Below are positions 1-6,653 of a stretch of 64,000 bases of DNA, in pieces (position 1 is the first letter of the stretch; each line of letters opens with the position of its first letter). This DNA is from Betaproteobacteria bacterium (GTDB lineage: Bacteria; Pseudomonadota; Gammaproteobacteria; Burkholderiales; Burkholderiaceae_C): NCBI GenBank assembly GCA_947453725.1, contig CANGHH010000008.1, positions 62,001 to 126,000 of the forward strand, read 5' to 3'. A program made the translations under genes and the position numbers. The notes under the pieces are model-generated. The model was not told the origin of the DNA and made no database searches. It saw nothing but the letters and a program-made list of their open reading frames with translations.

Positions 1-376
1 CGGTCAAGGCGGGGTCGCGCGCATCGAACAGGGCGCAGGCGCTGGTTGCGCCGCGACCCGGGCCTTGCCACAGCATGAGCCGATGGCCCGAGTCGGTCTG
101 CCATTGCCAGCCCTCGACCAGCAGCTGCCAGCTGCGCTGCTGGGCGCGCGCTTCACGCAGGCTGCGCTCGGCTTTGCGCTGCGCACGCAGCGTGCCGAGC
201 GCAAAGGCCAGCGTTGCAGCGGCGAGCAGCGCGAAGATGACAAAAGCGGAAAAGGCCCAGCCCGGCCAAGCCGCCGCGCTGCCGCTGTCGGCGCAGCCTG
301 CCAGCGCCAGCCCGCCCAGCCACGCGGCCGGCCGGCCGGCGGTCTTTCGACCTGGCGCCTCGCAGGTTGGTTGCAT
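1..376 (-). CDS. Membrane sensor protein, N-terminal part (cut by window edge)
   Basis: The reading frame starts at an ATG at 376 on the minus strand and stays open to base 1, so only about 125 N-terminal residues are present. Residues 1–35 are Ala/Gly-rich. One strong hydrophobic segment follows at about residues 37–60 (sequence WAFSAFVIFALLAAATLAF), then a short Arg/Ala/Gln coiled coil, then a stretch containing LLVEGWQWQTD that resembles the start of a PAS fold. Proteins of this plan are usually membrane-anchored histidine kinases or GGDEF proteins, but the output domain lies outside the window. It is divergent from the Hpt gene at 506, which suggests the two belong to one signalling locus; that link is inferred. 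Confidence 0.6.
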   Translation of the reverse strand, partial: MQPTCEAPGRKTAGRPAAWLGGLALAGCADSGSAAAWPGWAFSAFVIFALLAAATLAFALGTLRAQRKAERSLREARAQQRSWQLLVEGWQWQTDSGHRLMLWQGPGRGATSACALFDARDPALT

Positions 377-505
377 GGCGATAATTGTACGGACCGCCGC
401 AGGCGGCCTGAGAATGCAGCCGCCGGGGAGTGGACAGCCATGCCGTCCTCGCAGCGCATGCCGCTTCATGTCCGGTCTTTCGTTCACCTCCTGGTCGATC
501 CTGTC

Positions 506-901
506 ATGTCTTTCGCGATGAATCCCGAGTTGCCGCCGGGCGGCTCCCGCAGCCCCCAGCTCGACGAGCTGGCGTTGAGCCGCTTGCGTGAGCTGGACCC
601 CGGTGGCCGGCATGGCGTGCTGCAGCGGGTGCTGACGGCCTTCGAGACCTCGCTGATGCGCCTGCTCGCGCAGCTGGCGGCCGAGCCCGACAGCGGCCAT
701 GCCGCCGTGGTGTTGTCGGTGGCCCACACCCTGAAGTCGTCATCGGCCAGCGTGGGCGCCTTGCAGCTGTCCAGGACCTGCGCCGAAGTCGAGCGCCGGC
801 TTCACGACGGGGATGCGGGCGATCTGCAGGCCGACGTCTCGGGCTTGCTGGAGGCCGGCGAGTCAGCCCTGCTGGCGGTTCGGGCTATGCTGCGGGGATG
901 A
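506..901 (+). CDS. Hpt (histidine phosphotransfer) domain protein
   Basis: A protein of about 131 residues made up almost entirely of one Hpt domain. The phosphorylatable histidine is in the motif HTLKSSSASVGA, followed by the helix with CAEVERRL typical of these four-helix bundles. Hpt proteins carry phosphate between a sensor kinase and a response regulator in the cytoplasm. ATGs at 506 and 518 both fit; an in-frame extension further upstream codes for low-complexity sequence and is unlikely to be translated. The next gene begins 22 bases downstream and starts with a REC domain, so the two are probably co-transcribed and may form a phosphorelay, with the divergent membrane sensor as a possible donor. 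Confidence 0.85.
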   Translation: MSFAMNPELPPGGSRSPQLDELALSRLRELDPGGRHGVLQRVLTAFETSLMRLLAQLAAEPDSGHAAVVLSVAHTLKSSSASVGALQLSRTCAEVERRLHDGDAGDLQADVSGLLEAGESALLAVRAMLRG

Positions 902-923
902 GCCTGATGTGGCCGCCGCGCCC

Positions 924-3185
924 ATGACCGTCGTCCACCCTTTTGCGGATACCAGCCTGACCGCGGTGCCTGAGGTTTTGCTCGTCGATGACGACGAGAT
1001 CAACCTGTTGCTGACGGGGCTCGGTCTGCGCGAGCGCGGCTTCAGACTGGTCGACGCCGACAGTGGCGCCGCGGCCCTCGAACTGCTGCGCGACTGGACG
1101 CCCGACATCATCGTGCTCGACGCGCTGATGCCGGGTCTCGACGGCTTCGACACCTGCCGCCGCATCCGTCGCATGCACGGCTATGAAAACGTGCCGGTGC
1201 TGATGCTGACCGGACTGGACGACGATGCCTCGATCACCCGCGCCTACGAGGCCGGTGCCACCGACTTCTTCGTCAAGACCACGCAGTGGAGCCTGCTGGC
1301 GGGCCGGCTGCACTACCTGCTGCGCGCGTCGCGCACACGCATCGAGCTGGAGCGCAGCAAGAGCAAGCTGGCGCGCGCGCAAGACCTCGCGCGGATGGGC
1401 AGCTTCGATTGGTGGCGGGTCGACCGCGGCAACCGGGGCGGGCTGCACACTTCGCCCGAAGCGCTGCGCGTCTTCGGATTCGGTCCGCACGAGGAGGTCT
1501 CGCTGCGCCTGATCCTGCGCATGGTGCCGCACGGCGACCGGCGGGCCTTTCTGCGGCTGCTGCACGGCGCGCTCAGGCAGTCGTCGGTGCTGGCCACCGA
1601 CGTGCCCATCGTGCTGCTCGACGGCCGCCAGCGCATCATCCACGTCGAAGCCGAACCCGAATTCAACGAACAGGGCAACGGTGCGGGCTACACCGGCATC
1701 GTGCAGGACGTGACCGAGCGGCGACAGGCCGAAGACCGCATCCGCCAGCTGGCCAACTTCGACTCGCTGACCGGCCTGCCGAACCGCCGCCAGCTGATCT
1801 GGCGTGCCGAGCGGGCGCTGGAACAGGCGCGCCGCCAGCAGCGCCAGTTCGCGATGTTGCTGATCGACCTGGACCGCTTCAAGCTGATCAACGACACCCT
1901 GGGCCATGGCGCCGGTGACGAGTTGCTGGTCGAAGTCGGCCGCCGGCTGCGCGCCTGCGTGCGCCACAGCGACCAGATCACCGACGCGGCGCCCGATGGC
2001 AGCGCCAGCAGCGCCCGCTCGCACCGCTCGCTGGAAGCCGTGGGCCGCCTCGGTGGCGACGAGTTCGTCGCCCTGCTGCCCGAGATCACCGCTGACCGCG
2101 ACGCCGAACGCGTGGCCCAGCGGGTGCTGGAAGCGCTGCGCGAGCCGATCTTCGTCAGTGGCCAGGAATGCTTCGTGACGGCCAGCGTCGGCGTGGCGAT
2201 CTTCCCTCGCGACGGCAATACGGTGGTCGACCTGCTGCGCAATTCCGACATCGCGATGTACTCGGTGAAGGCCCAGGGGAAGAACGCCTCGGCCATCTAC
2301 AGCCCGGTGCTGGCCAGCCAGGGACGCGAGAAGCTGGAACTGGAAACGGCCCTGCACAAGGCCATCGAGCGCGACGAGATCGTGCTGCATTACCAACCCA
2401 AGATCGATGTGCGCGCCGCGCGCATGGTCGGCGTCGAGGCGCTGATGCGCTGGCAGCGCGGCAGCGTGCTGGTGCCGCCGAACGACTTCATGCCCATGGC
2501 CGAAGACACCGGTCTGATCGTGCCGCTGTCCGAATGGGCGCTGCGCGAGGCTGCCCGTCAGGCGCGCGTCTGGCAGGACGCCTTCGGCTTCAACGAATCC
2601 ATCGCGGTCAACCTGCCGAGCCGGCTGTTCGAGCGCAGCGACCTCGTCGAGCACATCCACCAGTGCGTGACGGCCTGCGACGTGCCGCATCGCGTGATCC
2701 GGCTCGAGATCACCGAAGACAACCTGATGAAGGAGTTGCAGAACGTCATACCTTCGCTGCACCGCCTGAACGAGATCGGCATCGAGATCTCGATCGACGA
2801 CTTCGGCACCGGCTATTCGTCGCTGGCCTACCTGACCACGCTGCCGATCTCCGAGCTGAAGATCGACCGCAGTTTCGTCCGTGAACTCGGCGTCACGCCG
2901 CAGAGTTCGGCGGTCATCACGGCCATCATCGCGCTGGCCCGCTCGCTCGGCCTGCGTGTCGTGGCCGAGGGTGTCGAGACCTTGCGTCAGCTCGAGGTGC
3001 TGCACCGCCTGGGTTGTGTCGTGATGCAGGGTTTCCTGTTCAGCCGCGCCGTGGCACCGCAGGACCTGCAGGTCTGGCTGGAACAGACGGTGCTGCCGCG
3101 CAAGGCGGCCTGGATCGGTGCGGCCAGCGACGCCGAGGCCGTCGAAGACAGCCTGCGCGCATCGGGCATGCGGCCCTTTCGCTAG
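924..3185 (+). CDS. Response regulator with PAS, GGDEF and EAL domains
   Basis: A 753-residue c-di-GMP enzyme. A receiver domain (about 17–130) has the acidic pocket VDDDE, phospho-acceptor Asp66 and Lys118. A PAS_3-like domain covers about 150–265. The GGDEF domain (about 277–440) has an intact GGDEF at 377–381. The EAL domain (about 470–725) keeps EALMRW, DDFGTGYSS, LKIDRSF and VVAEGVE, so phosphodiesterase activity is expected. Oddly, the RxxD inhibitory-site sequence (RHSD, 347–350) is separated from GGDEF by about 26 residues rather than the usual five, because of a Ser/Ala/Asp-rich insertion. The ATG at 924 directly precedes the receiver domain. It likely takes phosphate through the upstream Hpt protein. 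Confidence 0.93.
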   Translation: MTVVHPFADTSLTAVPEVLLVDDDEINLLLTGLGLRERGFRLVDADSGAAALELLRDWTPDIIVLDALMPGLDGFDTCRRIRRMHGYENVPVLMLTGLDDDASITRAYEAGATDFFVKTTQWSLLAGRLHYLLRASRTRIELERSKSKLARAQDLARMGSFDWWRVDRGNRGGLHTSPEALRVFGFGPHEEVSLRLILRMVPHGDRRAFLRLLHGALRQSSVLATDVPIVLLDGRQRIIHVEAEPEFNEQGNGAGYTGIVQDVTERRQAEDRIRQLANFDSLTGLPNRRQLIWRAERALEQARRQQRQFAMLLIDLDRFKLINDTLGHGAGDELLVEVGRRLRACVRHSDQITDAAPDGSASSARSHRSLEAVGRLGGDEFVALLPEITADRDAERVAQRVLEALREPIFVSGQECFVTASVGVAIFPRDGNTVVDLLRNSDIAMYSVKAQGKNASAIYSPVLASQGREKLELETALHKAIERDEIVLHYQPKIDVRAARMVGVEALMRWQRGSVLVPPNDFMPMAEDTGLIVPLSEWALREAARQARVWQDAFGFNESIAVNLPSRLFERSDLVEHIHQCVTACDVPHRVIRLEITEDNLMKELQNVIPSLHRLNEIGIEISIDDFGTGYSSLAYLTTLPISELKIDRSFVRELGVTPQSSAVITAIIALARSLGLRVVAEGVETLRQLEVLHRLGCVVMQGFLFSRAVAPQDLQVWLEQTVLPRKAAWIGAASDAEAVEDSLRASGMRPFR

Positions 3186-4972
3186 TGGCTGCCCCGACTG
3201 CCGCGGCGCTGGCCAAGGCTGCCTTCCGGCGGCTGGCCCAGGCGCAACTCGAACCGACACCCGAGAACTACGCTCGCGCCTACGCCGAGGAATCGGGGCA
3301 GCCCCCGGCCAGCGGTGTCGCGGTCACCGCAGCGGCCGCCGAAGGCGCTGCCGGGCCTGTCGGTCCCAAGGCCGAAGGCGCGGCCTGGGCCGCGCTGGTC
3401 ATCCGCCTGTCGCGCAACCTGGAACGCGCCGGCAAGCAGTGGACCGCCGCCCGACGCAAGCAGAGCCTGCAGCGCGTGCTCGAGGGCAGCGGCAGTGATC
3501 CGCAGCGCCTGCTGCAGCGCCTGCAGTCGCTGATGGGCGCCTGGGAGAGCGACCTGCCGTCCGATGCGTCGCACCAGGGCGCCGAAGGCCCGCCCGCCGA
3601 CGCCGCCGCGCGCACCGCAGCGCCAGCGGACAGCGCCGTGTGGCTGCCCTTGCTGCAAGCCCTGGGTGCCGCCGTGTGCGCCGGCCTGCCCGACGAGGCG
3701 GCCCCGCCAACGAGGCCGTTGGCGCCGCGCTCGGCTGAATCCCCGACCGATGTACCGACCGACCGCCTCGCCGACCGCCTGGCCGCCGCGGCAGATGGCA
3801 TCGCGGCGGCGGGCGTCACGCCGGCGGTGGTGGCCGAGATCGGCGACCTGTGCCGGCAGGCGCGACGCGTCTTTGGTCATCGCCACCACTTGGTCGATGG
3901 CCTCAGCGCACTGTGTCAGGAGCTGACGCTCAGCCTGGGCGACCTGGCCGAGGACGGCAGCTGGATCCGAGGCCAGTGCCTGGTGCTGCAGGGACACCTG
4001 GGGCTGCCGGGCGACCGCAGTGCGGCCGAACCCGGCGACGGGGCGTTGGCCGGCCTGGCGGGCCCCGTCCAGCCCGGCCAGCCGACCTTGCGGGGTGTTC
4101 GAGCCGCGCGCAACGTGCTGGCTGAAACGCGCGGTCAGCAGCAAAGTCTGCGCACCGAGCGCCAGTCGGCGCGTGTGGCGCTGAAGCAGCTGATCCACAG
4201 CATGCTGCTCGAAGTGGGCGAGATCGGCGAGCACACCGGCCGCTTCCAGCTGGCCACGGCGCGCCATGCCGCTGCCATCGCCAAGGCCGACACTCTGGAA
4301 GGCCTTGCCGGCGTCGTCCACGCCCTGCTCGACGATGCCCGCACGGTCCAGTCGGCGGTGCACCGCTCGCAGGAGCGGCTGCTGGCCGACCGGGCGCGGG
4401 CCGACGGGCTCGAAGGCCGGGTTCGCGAGCTGGAAGGCGAGCTGCGCCGCTTGTCGGACGAGGTGTCGACCGATGCGCTGACGCAGGTCGCCAACCGGCG
4501 CGGGCTGAGCCAGGCTTTCGAGGTCGAGGTGGCGCGCAGCGAACGCCAGCGTGCGGCCGCGCCGGACGCCGCGGGGCCGTCGCTGGCGGTGGGCCTGATC
4601 GACATCGACAACTTCAAGAAGCTGAACGACACCCTGGGCCACGCTGCGGGCGACGTGGCCTTGAAGAGCCTGGCGGCGGCGGTTCGCGAACGCTTGCGCC
4701 CGAACGACCATCTGGCGCGCTTTGGCGGTGAAGAGTTCGTCGTTTTGTTGCCCGCCACGGCGGTGGACGAAGCGCAGCAGGCGCTGACCCGGCTGCAGCG
4801 CAGCCTGAGCGAGGCGCTGTTCCTGCACAACGGCCGCGAGGTCTTCGTGACCTTCTCGGCGGGTGTCACCGCCTGGCGCCCCGGCGAGACCCTGCAGGCG
4901 GCGCTGGAGCGCGCCGACGAAGCGCTGTACGAGGCCAAGCGCACGGGCAAGAACCGAAGCTGCATCGCCTGA
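3185..4972 (+). CDS. Diguanylate cyclase (GGDEF protein)
   Basis: A 595-residue protein ending in a GGDEF domain, with GGEEF near residue 514 and an RPND inhibitory site at the normal spacing, so a c-di-GMP synthase with product inhibition is expected. The N-terminal 420 residues have no transmembrane segment; they include a motif (EPTPENYARAYAEE) seen at the start of several betaproteobacterial GGDEF proteins and a helical, coiled-coil-rich linker. The start is inferred: GTG at 3185 shares its first base with the last base of the upstream TAG stop, and no in-frame ATG exists nearby. The overlap implies translational coupling with the GGDEF-EAL gene, giving adjacent c-di-GMP synthesis and breakdown activities. 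Confidence 0.88.
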   Translation: MAAPTAAALAKAAFRRLAQAQLEPTPENYARAYAEESGQPPASGVAVTAAAAEGAAGPVGPKAEGAAWAALVIRLSRNLERAGKQWTAARRKQSLQRVLEGSGSDPQRLLQRLQSLMGAWESDLPSDASHQGAEGPPADAAARTAAPADSAVWLPLLQALGAAVCAGLPDEAAPPTRPLAPRSAESPTDVPTDRLADRLAAAADGIAAAGVTPAVVAEIGDLCRQARRVFGHRHHLVDGLSALCQELTLSLGDLAEDGSWIRGQCLVLQGHLGLPGDRSAAEPGDGALAGLAGPVQPGQPTLRGVRAARNVLAETRGQQQSLRTERQSARVALKQLIHSMLLEVGEIGEHTGRFQLATARHAAAIAKADTLEGLAGVVHALLDDARTVQSAVHRSQERLLADRARADGLEGRVRELEGELRRLSDEVSTDALTQVANRRGLSQAFEVEVARSERQRAAAPDAAGPSLAVGLIDIDNFKKLNDTLGHAAGDVALKSLAAAVRERLRPNDHLARFGGEEFVVLLPATAVDEAQQALTRLQRSLSEALFLHNGREVFVTFSAGVTAWRPGETLQAALERADEALYEAKRTGKNRSCIA

Positions 4973-5122
4973 TCGGTCGCTGGCGGTCCCTGGCGCCTGC
5001 ACGGCGCCTTGCGGGCATTGGACGCGTTTTGAAACAAAGCGGGTTCAAGCGCGGCCAGGGCGGGGCCGAAACACAGGGGACCGACGACGGTTTCGCCGTC
5101 TGCTGTCTGTCCGTCCCTGCCC

Positions 5123-5830
5123 ATGAGCCTCTTCGACCCCATCACCGGCCTGTGTCGACGCGCCTTTGCGTTGATCTTCCGCCGCCACGTGAGCTTGCGT
5201 CTGGCGCCCAGCGGCGTGCGCGTGGTGCTGCAGGATCGCTCGAAACGTCCGGCCCGCGGGCGGCTGCCGACCCGCGCCGAAAAGGCTGCGATCCGCGCGC
5301 AGCAGGAATTCCAGCTGATGCAGCTCCAACTGTCCGAATTGCTGAACGACCTGCCCGAAACCCGCGGCACCCTGCGCCACCTCGTCTTCGTCGAAAAGGC
5401 CATCGCCCGCAAGGGCGTGCGGGCCTTGCAGAAGCTGCCGGTGGACGTCTTGCAGCGCGCGCTGGAGCAGCTGGAGGGCCTGGTGGTGAACTGGTCTCCG
5501 GTCGGCCTTGCTGCGCTGCGCTCGCGCATCGCCGTGGCCTTGATCGACCGCGACAAGCAAGTCGACGGCGCCGAGGCCGAGGCCGATTTCTACCGTACTG
5601 CCTCGGTCATGGACAGCTTGGCGGACAGCGCCTTCATCGACGGGGTCGACGTCAGCACGGACGACGATGCATTGACGGCGGCTTACGCCGCCTTGGGGAA
5701 TCTGGCACCCGGTGCCGTCGAGTTGCAGGGCGAGCTCGGTTCGACAACGGCCAAGACCCTGGCCCAGCCAGCCGTGCGCGACGAAACGGACTTGAACAGT
5801 GAGATCCGGATCCACGGCCTGCACGGCTGA
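5123..5830 (+). CDS. Conserved-looking protein of unknown function
   Basis: A 235-residue protein I do not recognise. It has no signal peptide or membrane segment. The N-terminal third is basic, with many Arg residues around positions 14–55; the middle is helical and Leu/Gln-rich (EFQLMQLQLSELLNDLPETR); the C-terminal third is acidic (GVDVSTDDDALTAAY). Codon use matches its neighbours and an ATG begins the frame. It follows the diguanylate cyclase by 150 bases on the same strand, so co-transcription is possible but not shown. No catalytic motif can be named. Confidence 0.65.
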   Translation: MSLFDPITGLCRRAFALIFRRHVSLRLAPSGVRVVLQDRSKRPARGRLPTRAEKAAIRAQQEFQLMQLQLSELLNDLPETRGTLRHLVFVEKAIARKGVRALQKLPVDVLQRALEQLEGLVVNWSPVGLAALRSRIAVALIDRDKQVDGAEAEADFYRTASVMDSLADSAFIDGVDVSTDDDALTAAYAALGNLAPGAVELQGELGSTTAKTLAQPAVRDETDLNSEIRIHGLHG

Positions 5831-5846
5831 TTCCACCGCTGTCGCA

Positions 5847-6060
5847 TCAGAAGTTCATCCGCAGCGTCAGCCGCGCGGTCCACAGGCCCGGGTCCTTCGG
5901 GGCCGCGGTGCCCGTGGAGACTTGGTCGACCGAGTTCGGCTCGAAAAGCCCGCTGGTGATGCCGTCCGGCTCGCTGTCCTTGAAGCGCGCGTGCATCCAG
6001 GCGAGGCCTTGCCAGGCCTGCGGGTGGCGCCACAATGCGGTCCCTTCATCCGTTCTCCCT
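5847..6060 (-). pseudogene. C-terminal remnant of an outer-membrane beta-barrel protein
   Basis: The minus-strand frame ending at 5847 gives a short peptide finishing in GLWTARLTLRMNF and a stop. A terminal Phe after alternating hydrophobic residues is the signature of the last strand of an outer-membrane barrel. Upstream residues (AWQGLAWMHARFKDSEPDG) look like earlier barrel strands. No complete gene can be built, because the frame soon runs through the promoter and start of the plus-strand gene at 6076. I read it as a decayed fragment. The family cannot be named from this piece, and the upstream boundary is approximate. Confidence 0.4.
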
Positions 6061-6075
6061 GGATCCAAGCCCCGC

Positions 6076-6300
6076 ATGACCGTATCCGACCACAAGCCAG
6101 CGCTGCAGCCTCTCAGTCTCGAAGCATTGCAGGACCTCCTCGCCAAGACCGACGCGGCCATCGCTGAACGACGCGTTGAAGAACTGAAGGTCCTGGCCGA
6201 CGGTTACGCGAAAAAGCTGCAGATGAACGGCTTCAGCATCCGCGAAGGTATCGACGCGCTGAAGCCCTACCTGCGCATCAAGCCGAGCTCACCAGGCTAG
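6076..6300 (+). CDS. Short H-NS-like (oligomerisation domain only) protein
   Basis: A 74-residue protein whose central part (DAAIAERRVEELKVLADGYA) resembles the N-terminal coiled-coil of H-NS-family nucleoid proteins of Burkholderiales. The usual C-terminal DNA-binding AT-hook-like motif (with GRGR or similar) is absent; the protein ends in LKPYLRIKPSSPG. If the likeness is real, it could pair with full-length H-NS and modulate it, as truncated H-NS relatives do. It could equally be an unrelated small helical protein. The ATG at 6076 is chosen because the frame upstream is antisense to the barrel remnant and of poor quality. Confidence 0.55.
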   Translation: MTVSDHKPALQPLSLEALQDLLAKTDAAIAERRVEELKVLADGYAKKLQMNGFSIREGIDALKPYLRIKPSSPG

Positions 6301-6465
6301 TCAGGCCGCGCATCGATGGGCCTGCCTGTGCCGGTCCCTGCTGACCTTGGTCGCCGGTTTCTGCCTGCGGAGGGACCTTGCCCGCCGCATCGACCTGGTT
6401 GGGCGTCGAATCGAAACCGGCGCGAGCGCGGGGATCGCCTGTAGCGCTCACTGGGGTTGGACCGG

Positions 6466-6502
6466 CAAGAAAAAAGCACCTGGCCTTGTGGGCTAGGTGC
6501 TT
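6466..6502 (-). terminator. Rho-independent terminator after tRNA-Asn
   Basis: On the minus strand an 8-bp stem (AAGCACCT with AGGTGCTT, 6502–6495 and 6481–6474), extended by inner GC pairs, is followed by a T-rich run reading TTTTTTCTTG. It lies 17 bases past the 3' end of the tRNA and would end its transcript. Confidence 0.85.
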
Positions 6503-6519
6503 GATTGCATTGGAGCTTG

Positions 6520-6595
6520 TGGCTCCTCGACCTGGGCTCGAACCAGGGACCTACGGATTAACAGTCCGGCGCTCTACCGACTGAGCTATCGAGGA
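6520..6595 (-). tRNA. tRNA-Asn (anticodon GTT)
   Basis: On the minus strand the 76-nt sequence folds as a full cloverleaf. The acceptor stem TCCTCGA pairs with TCGAGGA, the D-arm reads GCTCAGTCGGTAGAGC, the anticodon loop holds GTT (bases 6562–6560), the T-arm contains GGTTCGAGCC, and CCA is encoded at the 3' end. The anticodon and body match bacterial tRNA-Asn. Confidence 0.97.
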
Positions 6596-6607
6596 ATACA
6601 GCCTCAC

Positions 6608-6613
6608 AGTATA
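6608..6613 (-). promoter_or_regulatory. Probable -10 element for tRNA-Asn
   Basis: TATACT lies on the minus strand 12 bases upstream of the tRNA 5' end, the expected place for a sigma-70 -10 box with a short leader. No convincing -35 hexamer is seen. Confidence 0.4.
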
Positions 6614-6653
6614 GCGTGCTTTTGCCCGCCGGGGCAGCAGTCGCTACCGAAGA

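Noticed and set aside
65-505. N-terminal extension of the Hpt protein
   Set aside because: It is antisense to the membrane sensor gene and low-complexity; the Hpt domain starts after the ATG at 506.
885-3260. A 791-codon open frame antisense to the GGDEF-EAL gene
   Set aside because: Same composition artefact; the sense strand has intact catalytic motifs along its whole length.
6301-6465. Possible small gene between the H-NS-like gene and the tRNA terminator
   Set aside because: Frames are short, Arg/Pro-rich and without a ribosome site; I see nothing convincing in this stretch.
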